Source: a bacterium (GTDB taxonomy: Bacteria; Tectomicrobia; Entotheonellia; Entotheonellales; Entotheonellaceae). From it: a stretch of DNA of 7,234 nt. The translations under genes and the position numbers were made by a program. Below the pieces are notes generated by a model, which was not told where the DNA came from, did not search any database, and saw only the letters and a list, made by a program, of their open reading frames with translations. The DNA is taken from positions 1 to 7,234 of the forward strand of contig JAPULM010000004.1 in assembly GCA_027294925.1 (NCBI GenBank), given 5' to 3'. This document shows positions 1-6,061 of this stretch, piece by piece. Position 1 is the first letter of the stretch; every line of letters starts with the position of its first letter.

Positions 1-54
1 CCCAAAAGCCATTTTTCAGTTTAATCAAAATTACTAACTCATTGAAACTAAAAG

Positions 55-127
55 TGGAAATGTGGAGAATCGAACCCCAGACCTCGTGACATGTGGACAC
101 GAGTTCCATCTCCCGGCGGCAACTTCC
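55..127 (-). tRNA. tRNA-like sequence, probably degenerate (possible tRNA-derived attachment site)
   Basis: Read on the minus strand, this 73-nt stretch has tRNA spacing. A 7-bp acceptor-like stem (121-127 with 56-62) has one G-U pair and one mismatch. A five-pair T stem encloses the classic loop TTCGATT (63-79). A hairpin sits at the anticodon-arm position (85-101). There is no encoded CCA. Against a working tRNA: the D arm does not pair, the base before the anticodon is C rather than the near-universal U33, and the innermost anticodon-stem pair is T-T. The central hairpin actually extends to 9 pairs with one mismatch (80-88 with 98-106) around a 9-nt loop, which is not canonical. The T arm is therefore the only firm part. 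I infer a decayed tRNA, or the tRNA 3' end left as an integration site, rather than a functional gene. Confidence 0.3.
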
Positions 128-215
128 TTCGAAAGCGCGCCGATCTTTGCATCAGCGTAGCGACCTGGCTGAAGCCCAACCAGCCGTGCCTGGCTGACGC
201 ATGCCAGCCGGCGAC

Positions 216-743
216 TTATTTGCCTAAGGTGCCGCTTTTTTCTATCCCTGCCAACACCGACAACACATCAACCGGACGCAAAAAAACGCGTAACATGCCT
301 CGTCCGGGCAGGGGATGTCCGTTAAACGTCAATCCCATTACCGAGCCCGGCTGAAACGCAATAGCACTACGCCCTTCACCCTCCAGGAAAATAGCCGACA
401 GTCTGCTCATATGGGGCTCATGGCCCACACAGAGAATGCGCGCGGAGGAGGAATGACCTTGCAACAGATCGAGTATGGCGTCAACCGTACAGTCACCGGC
501 CAAAATGGTGCTTTCTTCAATCTGTCCATCAAATTGCAGAGCATCGGCCACGATAGCGGCTGTCTGCCGAGCCCGCAGCAGAGGACTGCTGATCAGGTGA
601 TCTAGCGGTTCAAGAAGCGCAACCAATACACGCGCCACCCGGCTCTGATCGTGCCGGCCCTGCTCAGTTAAAGGGCGTTGCCCATCATCCCCATAGCGAT
701 CAGGGGATTCAGCTACGCCGTGCCGCATAAAAAACAGCTCCAT
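216..743 (-). CDS. sixA: SixA-type phosphohistidine phosphatase (histidine phosphatase superfamily)
   Basis: This 175-residue cytosolic protein belongs to the RHG histidine phosphatase superfamily. Seen directly: the catalytic R7-H8-G9 motif right after a short beta strand (MELFFMRHG), the LTEQGR segment at 25-30, the SSPLLRARQTA block at 52-62 that is typical of SixA, and a second catalytic histidine, H108, in CVGHEPH. E. coli SixA dephosphorylates phosphohistidine and acts on the phosphotransferase-system protein NPr (earlier proposed for ArcB); whether this copy does the same is inference. It is slightly longer than the roughly 160-residue E. coli protein because of a C-terminal tail. The start is supported by the family N-terminus and by GGAGG at 748-752, only 4 nt from the ATG. 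It is divergent from fabF. No clear terminator follows the stop. Confidence 0.88.
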   Translation of the reverse strand: MELFFMRHGVAESPDRYGDDGQRPLTEQGRHDQSRVARVLVALLEPLDHLISSPLLRARQTAAIVADALQFDGQIEESTILAGDCTVDAILDLLQGHSSSARILCVGHEPHMSRLSAIFLEGEGRSAIAFQPGSVMGLTFNGHPLPGRGMLRVFLRPVDVLSVLAGIEKSGTLGK

Positions 744-760
744 ACCGCCTCCGCAGTTCT

Positions 761-775
761 AATGGATTGTCCATT
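761..775. promoter_or_regulatory. Perfect inverted repeat upstream of sixA
   Basis: AATGGATTGTCCATT is a perfect 6-3-6 inverted repeat lying 8 bp upstream of the sixA Shine-Dalgarno. On the sixA strand it would sit in the leader or core promoter. It could be an operator, or a small RNA hairpin with a 3-nt loop. No convincing -35/-10 pair for sixA was found around it, so its role is open. Confidence 0.3.
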
Positions 776-915
776 GTCTAGTCAGGCATTGTCTGTCTCA
801 CCTTTTGACAGCGATGATTTTCAAGAAGGATGGCAGGCACTGCTCAACGCGTTCTATGGTTAGTCTTAGCATTCGACATCCTCGCTATGGTGGAATCTCA
901 CGAATCATTGCTTTA

Positions 916-924
916 TGTTATACT
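916..924 (+). promoter_or_regulatory. Extended -10 promoter element for fabF
   Basis: TGTTATACT matches the extended -10 pattern TGnTATAAT at all positions but one. No good -35 is seen at the proper spacing, which extended -10 promoters tolerate. Transcription would start near 931, leaving a leader of roughly 95 nt before the fabF ATG at 1025. Confidence 0.45.
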
Positions 925-938
925 GTGGCGCACACAGT
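922..938. promoter_or_regulatory. Palindrome overlapping the fabF promoter (candidate operator)
   Basis: ACTGTG-GCGCA-CACAGT is a perfect 6-5-6 inverted repeat. It begins inside the predicted -10 hexamer and covers the expected transcription start, a typical repressor position. It does not resemble the E. coli FabR or FadR sites as I know them. The TetR gene just beyond fabF is one possible source of a ligand-responsive repressor, but its own upstream palindrome (2913-2929) has its half-sites oriented differently, so the link is only inference. Confidence 0.35.
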
Positions 939-1024
939 TCCGATTGCGATCTATTACAACCCAGATTTCTGTTGCAAACAAGACACATCAGTTTTCATTT
1001 AGACGATCGATAGGGGAAACAAGT

Positions 1025-2266
1025 ATGGACAGGCGCGTCGTCATTACAGGACTCGGGGCGGTGACGCCTCTAGGTATACACATCGACACCATTTGGGATC
1101 AGCTTTGCCAGGGTGTCTCAGGCGTTGGCCCCATCACCCGCTTCGACAGCAGCGATTTTCCCGTCCGGATCGCTGGCGAAGCGCGGGATTTTTCCCCCGC
1201 CACCTATCTCGGAAAACGCGACATACGCCGCACCGACCGCTTTGTACACTTCGCGCTGGCAGCGGCTCAGGAAGCAATACAAGACACCGGTTTGGACATT
1301 ACTGAGGCGAACGCGCATCGGGTTGGCGTTTATATTGGCACCGCATTCGGCGGATTGGAATCGGTCGAAACGGTACATCGCCAACTGCTGGAAAAAGGCC
1401 CTAACCGCGTTTCGCCTCTGTTTCCCGCCATCGTGCTTGGCAATCTGGCCTCCGGCCACGTATCCATCCGTTTTGGCGCCAATGGCCCCAACAATAGCAG
1501 CGTCACAGCCTGCGCCGCCGGCGCCCACTCCATCGGTGAATCCTTGCACTTAATCGCACGAAACGCCGCTGATGTGATGATTACCGGCGGCACCGAGGCC
1601 GTCATCACTCCGCTAGCGGTCAGCACCTTCGGCAACATGCGCGCCCTATCAACCCGTCATGACACACCGCAGACCGCTAGCCGGCCCTTTGATCGCAACC
1701 GCGACGGTTTTGTCATGGCAGAAGGTGCCGGCATCCTAATTCTTGAAGAATTACAACATGCACAACGACGCGGTGCCCGCATCTATGCCGAGTTAATCGG
1801 CTACGGCAGTGCTGGGGATGCGCATCATCTGACAGCGCCCTGTCCGGACGGCGCCGGTGCAGCGCGCTGTATGGGCAATGCCTTACACGACGCCAATCTA
1901 TCCGCCGACGCGGTCGATTACATTAACGCGCATGCAACCTCAACCCCGGCTGGCGATGCCGCCGAAACCTGCGCCATTAAAGCGGTCTTCAAAGCACGCG
2001 CCCACAACATACCCATTAGTGCCACCAAATCGATGACCGGTCACTTACTAGGCGCCGCCGGCGCGGTGGAGTCGATCTTCACCATCCTAGCGCTGCGCGA
2101 TGGTATCTTACCACCCACGATTAATTACCGGCAACCAGACCCGGAGTGCGATCTCGACTATATCCCGAATGAGGCGCGTCAGACGCCTATACAAATCGGC
2201 ATGTGCAATTCCTTTGGTTTTGGCGGCACCAACGCCTCGCTCCTATTCCGCACCTTCGATGCGTAA
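1025..2266 (+). CDS. fabF: Beta-ketoacyl-ACP synthase II
   Basis: This 413-residue cytosolic condensing enzyme of type II fatty acid synthesis extends acyl-ACP with malonyl-ACP, releasing CO2. FabF is the form that elongates palmitoleoyl-ACP and adjusts membrane fluidity with temperature. The sequence starts MDRRVVITGLGAVTPLG. The thiolase-fold triad is complete: Cys163 in TACAAG, His303 in NAHATSTPAGD and His340 in KSMTGHLLGAAG. Lys335 and the glycine-rich GFGGTN loop (398-403) are also present. Length and catalytic numbering match E. coli FabF exactly. The ATG at 1025 was chosen over in-frame upstream starts because the family begins here and AGGGGA (1012-1017) lies 7 nt before it. No acpP, fabG or fabD gene adjoins it, so it may be a stand-alone or second copy. 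Its stop lies 5 bp from that of the convergent TetR gene. Confidence 0.96.
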   Translation: MDRRVVITGLGAVTPLGIHIDTIWDQLCQGVSGVGPITRFDSSDFPVRIAGEARDFSPATYLGKRDIRRTDRFVHFALAAAQEAIQDTGLDITEANAHRVGVYIGTAFGGLESVETVHRQLLEKGPNRVSPLFPAIVLGNLASGHVSIRFGANGPNNSSVTACAAGAHSIGESLHLIARNAADVMITGGTEAVITPLAVSTFGNMRALSTRHDTPQTASRPFDRNRDGFVMAEGAGILILEELQHAQRRGARIYAELIGYGSAGDAHHLTAPCPDGAGAARCMGNALHDANLSADAVDYINAHATSTPAGDAAETCAIKAVFKARAHNIPISATKSMTGHLLGAAGAVESIFTILALRDGILPPTINYRQPDPECDLDYIPNEARQTPIQIGMCNSFGFGGTNASLLFRTFDA

Positions 2267-2271
2267 CCCGA

Positions 2272-2853
2272 TTAAGGGGTGGAAGGTGTCACAATGCCGT
2301 CTAGTATCGCGTTCGCATACTGCCTGGCCACCGCACGGGTATCCAGGCGACCACCCTTCCGGTACCAGCGATACATCCAATTGCACATCCCCAAAATCAT
2401 CAGAGCCGTGGTCGTCACATCCAAATCGGCGCGCAATTCGCCTCTGGCCACTCCTTGTTGGAGCATTGCCTCCCACAAGCCCTGGTAACGGCCCGGAAAT
2501 TCCCGTAGCGTATCCTGCAAGGCCTGGACGACGTTATGGAGCTCCTGCACAAACACAAACATATGCGGATAATTTTCGTCGAACGCAACGAGGTGAGCCT
2601 GAATGCTACGTTCAATCTTGGTACGAGCCGGCAGGGAGGATTGAACAATCACCTCTACTTGCGCATACAACCGCATGATGGGCTCACGAACCACGAGGTA
2701 TAACAATTCTTCTTTGGAGGAAATATAATAGTATAGGCTTGCCTGTTGAATCCCCACTTCTGCAGCAATATCGCGTGTGGTGGCGGCATGGTATCCCTTC
2801 TCCTGGAATACCTTGGCCGCAGCCGCAACAATTTCCTGCTCACGGTTCGACAT
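2272..2853 (-). CDS. TetR/AcrR-family transcriptional regulator
   Basis: This 193-residue one-component repressor is expected to bind DNA as a dimer and release it on binding a small ligand. The N-terminal domain (about 1-50) has the TetR helix-turn-helix ATTRDIAAEVGIQQASLYYY at 24-43, followed by the usual SKEELL start of helix 4. The remainder is the ligand-binding domain. Its end, with NWMYRWYRKGGRL at 158-170 before a final amphipathic helix, resembles regulators of acyl-CoA, fatty-acid and steroid metabolism (KstR2-like); this is from memory and not certain. The start is fixed by a strong GGAGGAGG (2859-2866) 5 nt upstream of the ATG. It is convergent with fabF. The position where a divergent target gene would lie holds only an MFS remnant. 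It may regulate itself, the lost pump or fabF. Confidence 0.92.
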   Translation of the reverse strand: MSNREQEIVAAAAKVFQEKGYHAATTRDIAAEVGIQQASLYYYISSKEELLYLVVREPIMRLYAQVEVIVQSSLPARTKIERSIQAHLVAFDENYPHMFVFVQELHNVVQALQDTLREFPGRYQGLWEAMLQQGVARGELRADLDVTTTALMILGMCNWMYRWYRKGGRLDTRAVARQYANAILDGIVTPSTP

Positions 2854-2912
2854 GGCTGCCTCCTCCGTTCGCTAAGTGCTACGCAACGCAATTTAAGCAA
2901 ACAATATCCGAA

Positions 2913-2929
2913 ACGCAGAATATCTGTGT
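2913..2929. promoter_or_regulatory. Imperfect palindrome upstream of the TetR gene (candidate operator)
   Basis: ACGCAGA-ATA-TCTGTGT has 7-bp arms with a 3-bp spacer and one mismatch. It lies 60 bp upstream of the TetR start codon, between that gene and the MFS remnant. TetR repressors usually bind such palindromes in their own promoter region, so autoregulation is a reasonable inference. No confident -35/-10 pair was identified here. Confidence 0.35.
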
Positions 2930-3031
2930 GATTAATTTGTACCCTCTTTTGTGTGGTGCTGTAACTTTAAGGTGAGTGTAGTTGAGGTAGACAGCCTTGT
3001 CCATAGCTTTGACTTTCCCCCTGAAGTTGCT

Positions 3032-3187
3032 TATGATAGCGCCGCCATTGGCCCCTGGCTTGGTGGATTGGCGTTCGACCAAATGGGGAATTATCGCCTG
3101 GTGTTTTATGGTTGCATAGGGGCCTTCGTACTTTCGGAATTGCTCATAAGTTTGCCTGCACTCAGTCGACCCGACCCCGGCACATAA
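3032..3187 (+). pseudogene. C-terminal remnant of an MFS transporter
   Basis: In this frame the translation contains AAIGPWLGGLAFDQMGNYRL followed by a hydrophobic stretch (VFYGCIGAFVLSELLISL) and a stop. This is the pattern of the last two helices of major facilitator superfamily transporters: a GPWLGG-type helix 11, a short FDxxGxYR loop, then helix 12. A full transporter has about 400 residues and 12 helices; only about 50 residues are left. The preceding codons in the same frame (from a GTG at 2951) are not transporter-like, and I see no MFS sequence in other frames upstream. It is therefore a truncated relic, probably of a pump once divergent from and controlled by the TetR gene. The family assignment is by pattern recognition. 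Confidence 0.55.
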
Positions 3188-3262
3188 GGGACGCCGTCTA
3201 GCTGCGAGCATCATCCTATCGAAATAATTACTAGTTTTTTTAGTGGCGAATGAATTTTCTTC

Positions 3263-3290
3263 TTGCATCGACGGCTTCTTTGTGTAGAAT
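3263..3290 (+). promoter_or_regulatory. Probable promoter of the ABC importer operon
   Basis: TTGCAT (3263-3268) and TAGAAT (3285-3290) are spaced by 16 bp. The -10 matches consensus at five of six positions; the -35 is weak at three of six. A start near 3297 would give a leader of about 83 nt before the binding-protein ATG at 3380. The region 3188-3262 is AT-rich, with a run of seven T, and holds no gene. Confidence 0.45.
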
Positions 3291-3379
3291 AGCCAAAACC
3301 CTTGCCGATATACCCATCGCATGGGGAGACTTACTCACAAAAACGTGCGCATGATGGCGCTCATAGAGGGAGAAAGAAC

Positions 3380-4984
3380 ATGCATCGCAGAGGTCTACAA
3401 GTTGGAATTATCGCTATCGTGAGCTTGATGCTGATGGTATCTAGCTTTGCAATAGCGGCTCAACCCAAACGCGGCGGAACGCTGCGGGTCGCCTATGGTA
3501 ATAAAATCTCGCACCACGATTATCATACCGCACCGGGTTACGAGATGATGTGGGTAGCCATGAACGTGGGCTGTGGCTTGATTAACATCACGCCGGACGG
3601 TCAATTCGTCAGTGACGCGGCAACATCATGGAGCCTCTCGGACGATGGCTTAACCTACACGTTCAAGATGAAAGACGGCGTCATGTTCCACGACGGCACC
3701 AAAGTGGATGCGGCGGCCGTTAAATTCAGCATCGATCGCCTTATGGATCCCAAAACCAAATCCGGCATGCGGCGTTTTTATGCCGCAGTGAAGAGCGTGG
3801 AAGTGGCCGATCCGCTGACCGTCAAGGTGCACATGAAACAGCCTTACGTGTTTTTCCTGCACATGCTGGCAGGCTATCGTACCGGGCTAGTGCTCTACTC
3901 GCCCACTGCAACCGCAAAATACTCCCTTAAGGACCGCAAAAAAGGCAAACCGGGTGCCGTTGTGGGCTGCGGTCCGTTCAAATTCGTCGAATGGGTACCG
4001 AACGATCACTTTGTGATGGATCGTTTTGAGAACTATCACCAAAAAGGCAAACCCTATGTTGATCGCGTGATCATCCGCGTCATGCGCGATCCCATCACGC
4101 AGATGGCGGCGTTCAAGGCCGGCGAGATCGATTTTATTGCCTCCTTCACCCCGGAGCATGTGGACACCCTTAAAGGACAGAATCCCGGCGCGCAGGTGAT
4201 GACCGGGCCCGAGACCACACCCATGGTTCTCGGCCTGAAAGTCACAGACTCGGCCGATGGCAAGAAAATGTCTAATAATCGCAAGCCGCATGCAATTTTT
4301 GGCGACCTTCGGGTGCGCCGGGCAGTGGGATGCTATGGTATCGATCGTGAGGAAATCGTCAAAATTGCCCTTAAAGGGCTGGCCACGCCGTGGGTGGGGA
4401 TGAACCCGCCGGGTGGCTTGGACACGGTGAACGTGAACCACATGTGCCCCTACGATCAAGACAAGGCGAAAGCACTGCTAAAAGAGGCGGGTTATGGCCC
4501 GAGCAACCCGCTGACCTTCGAAATCATCACCGATACCGAAAAGGCGGTGTTTAATGCCATTGCCACGGTCGTCCAGGAACAGATGGGGCGTATTGGCGTC
4601 ACCGTCAACATCAAGCTGGTAGATAAGGTCACCTGGATGAATACGGCCCTGAAGGACGGTCCGTGGGATGCGCAGATCGAAGATCTTCTGGCCTTGTTAA
4701 CCCTGGATAGCAATGCCTATCTCTCAACCGTCGGCTCATCCTGGAATCAGTCACGCCATACCGACATGAAGGTCAACGATCTCTATGCGGCCTATGCGCG
4801 GGAGCTGGATTCGGTCAAACGTAAGGCGATCGCCAAAGAACTGCAGGAGTACGTGGCCTACAATATGTACTGGCCGGTGGTCTCCGGTTCGCCGTTCTTT
4901 CAGATCGCGCAATCATGGATGAAAGGCTATACGTTTGGATCGGAGTTTGAGGTCCACTACGAAAATGTGTGGTTAGACAAGTAA
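3380..4984 (+). CDS. ABC transporter periplasmic substrate-binding protein, family 5 (Dpp/Opp type)
   Basis: This 534-residue protein captures a solute in the periplasm and delivers it to the permease pair encoded next to it. A signal peptide is clear: basic MHRRGLQ, a hydrophobic core (8-23) and a likely cut after AIA at 24-26. There is no lipobox cysteine, so it is a soluble periplasmic protein. The mature part opens with PKRGGTLRVAYG (29-40), the usual family-5 start. Other family marks are LSDDGLTYTFKMKDGVMFHDG (86-106), the CGPFKFVEW block (197-205), AFKAGEIDFI (244-253), DLRVRRAVGCYGIDREEIV (309-327) and DKAKALLKEAGY (361-372). Members bind di- and oligopeptides, glutathione, nickel, heme or opines; the ligand here cannot be deduced. 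The ATG at 3380 is preferred over upstream in-frame starts because it begins the signal peptide and follows GAGGGAG (3366-3372) at 7 nt. Confidence 0.93.
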   Translation: MHRRGLQVGIIAIVSLMLMVSSFAIAAQPKRGGTLRVAYGNKISHHDYHTAPGYEMMWVAMNVGCGLINITPDGQFVSDAATSWSLSDDGLTYTFKMKDGVMFHDGTKVDAAAVKFSIDRLMDPKTKSGMRRFYAAVKSVEVADPLTVKVHMKQPYVFFLHMLAGYRTGLVLYSPTATAKYSLKDRKKGKPGAVVGCGPFKFVEWVPNDHFVMDRFENYHQKGKPYVDRVIIRVMRDPITQMAAFKAGEIDFIASFTPEHVDTLKGQNPGAQVMTGPETTPMVLGLKVTDSADGKKMSNNRKPHAIFGDLRVRRAVGCYGIDREEIVKIALKGLATPWVGMNPPGGLDTVNVNHMCPYDQDKAKALLKEAGYGPSNPLTFEIITDTEKAVFNAIATVVQEQMGRIGVTVNIKLVDKVTWMNTALKDGPWDAQIEDLLALLTLDSNAYLSTVGSSWNQSRHTDMKVNDLYAAYARELDSVKRKAIAKELQEYVAYNMYWPVVSGSPFFQIAQSWMKGYTFGSEFEVHYENVWLDK

Positions 4985-4998
4985 GTAACTGACGACGA

Positions 4999-5035
4999 GA
5001 CCTTGGCCGCGTCGTTGAACGTCGTGGCCAAGGTT
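4999..5035 (+). promoter_or_regulatory. Intercistronic stem-loop between binding-protein and permease genes
   Basis: Positions 4999-5011 pair with 5023-5035. The 13-bp stem is built on perfect CCTTGGCC/GGCCAAGG arms and has two G-U pairs and an 11-nt loop. It starts 14 nt after the stop of the binding-protein gene and ends 3 nt before the Shine-Dalgarno of the next gene. In other ABC import operons (for example malE-malF) such hairpins protect the upstream mRNA from 3' exonucleases and raise binding protein over permease. That role here is inferred. No U run follows, so it is not a classical terminator. Confidence 0.6.
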
Positions 5036-5050
5036 ATTGAGGTGCCTAGA

Positions 5051-6025
5051 ATGCGGGAATATCTCATCAAGCGTATTTTGCAAACGATTCCAACCATCTT
5101 GGCGATTACCTTGCTGGTTTTTGCCATGATGCAGGCGATCCCCGGCGATCCGATCATCGCCTTGCTTGGTGATGCCTATGAGGAGGAAGACGCTGAGGTT
5201 TTGCGCGAAGAATACGGCTTGAATAAGCCCATCGTCGTGCAATATTTTATCTGGCTTTCGAAGGTCGTGCAGGGTAACTGGGGGGAAGCATACATCAGTG
5301 GTCGAGAGGTCCTCAATGATGTGCTGATCCGCCTGCCCGTCACCGTGGAACTTATTGTACTGGCCATGGTGGTCGCGTTGCTCATTGCCATTCCGGCAGG
5401 CATCATCGCCGCCGTACGTCAAAACACCTGGGGCGATTATACGGCCATGTCAACGGCGATGATTGGTATTTCCATTCCCGACTTTTTCCTAGGAGTCTTA
5501 TTGTTACTTGTTTTTTCTTTCCTTCTTGAGGGGCTCCTGCCAAGTTCGGGTTGGGTGTATCTACCGGGGACATGCCCAACGATTGTGTGCGAGGCAAGTT
5601 TTTGGGGTAATATCAAGCATGTCATTATGCCGGCCATTGCCCTGGGCGTGGGTCGCGCGGCAATCTTGACCCGTCTCCTACGCGCCAGCATGTTGGAAGT
5701 CATCCGGATGGAATATGTCACAACAGCACGCGCCAAGGGATTGGCAGAGAAGCTCGTTATCCTCAAACATGCCCTGAAAAATGCCCTCATTCCCACCGTC
5801 ACCATCATGGGCCTGCAAGTCGGCTTTTTAATCGGCGGCGCCATCGTGGTGGAAACGCTGTTTGCCATACCCGGCTTAGGCACATACGGCATCAACGCCA
5901 TTCTTGGACGGGAATATCAGCAGGTGCAGGGCTTTATTCTGCTGGTAGCGATCTCTTTTGTGGGAATTAATTTTTTGGTCGATCTCGTCTATGCATTCCT
6001 CGATCCGCGCATTCGCTATAGCTGA
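5051..6025 (+). CDS. ABC transporter permease, DppB/OppB type
   Basis: This 324-residue inner-membrane protein is one half of the translocation channel. It starts MREYLIKRILQTIPT, as DppB-type permeases do. Six membrane segments are seen at roughly 9-29, 98-120, 133-160, 190-210, 245-272 and 292-316, with a long periplasmic loop after the first that contains the family AIPGDP motif (29-34). The EAA loop that docks onto the ATPase is EYVTTARAKGLAEKLVILKHALKNALIP (221-248). The C-terminus DPRIRYS is typical. The LPSSGW loop (163-168) is followed by CPTIVC (175-180), an unusual cysteine pair on the predicted periplasmic side. The ATG at 5051 is preceded by GAGGTG (5039-5044) at 6 nt; a TTG 48 nt upstream in frame lies inside the stem-loop and is unlikely. 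It follows the binding-protein gene by 66 nt, in the same operon. Confidence 0.94.
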   Translation: MREYLIKRILQTIPTILAITLLVFAMMQAIPGDPIIALLGDAYEEEDAEVLREEYGLNKPIVVQYFIWLSKVVQGNWGEAYISGREVLNDVLIRLPVTVELIVLAMVVALLIAIPAGIIAAVRQNTWGDYTAMSTAMIGISIPDFFLGVLLLLVFSFLLEGLLPSSGWVYLPGTCPTIVCEASFWGNIKHVIMPAIALGVGRAAILTRLLRASMLEVIRMEYVTTARAKGLAEKLVILKHALKNALIPTVTIMGLQVGFLIGGAIVVETLFAIPGLGTYGINAILGREYQQVQGFILLVAISFVGINFLVDLVYAFLDPRIRYS

Positions 6026-6061
6026 TCGGACCTACAACGGACAAAAGAGAGAGTATTTGGC

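Noticed and set aside
55..127. Reading the left-edge element as the 3' end of tmRNA
   Set aside because: The T arm fits, but there is no CCA end, no tag-peptide frame or pseudoknot region at the right distance, and the acceptor strand is unlike tmRNA.
168..212. Short inverted repeats (CAGCC/GGCTG) just beyond the sixA stop
   Set aside because: Several overlapping 5-bp arms can form, but there is no stable stem with a T run, so no terminator was called.
805..810. Perfect -35 consensus TTGACA on the plus strand
   Set aside because: No -10-like hexamer lies 16-18 bp downstream, so it looks like chance.
830..1024. In-frame N-terminal extension of fabF by 65 residues
   Set aside because: The extension has no FabF similarity, runs through the promoter region, and the ATG at 1025 has both a ribosome site and the family N-terminus.
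1113..1553. Open frames on both strands inside fabF, up to 146 residues
   Set aside because: They overlap an intact, well-conserved gene entirely and their translations look like out-of-frame shadows.
2266..2280. Small ACCC/GGGT hairpin between the convergent fabF and TetR stops
   Set aside because: Only 4 bp of stem and no T run; too weak to call a terminator.
2100..2678. 192-residue plus-strand frame across the fabF end and the TetR gene
   Set aside because: Low-complexity translation, rich in Pro, Ser and Arg, antisense to the TetR gene and without a ribosome site.
2879..3322. 147-residue minus-strand frame opposite the MFS remnant
   Set aside because: No recognisable motif or ribosome site; it covers the TetR upstream region, the remnant and the ABC operon promoter.
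3302..3379. Upstream in-frame start for the substrate-binding protein
   Set aside because: It would bury the signal peptide behind 26 polar residues, and the start at 3380 has a good Shine-Dalgarno.
3887..4459. 190-residue minus-strand frame inside the binding-protein gene
   Set aside because: Rich in His and Arg, as expected for the complement of a coding sequence; no motif or ribosome site.
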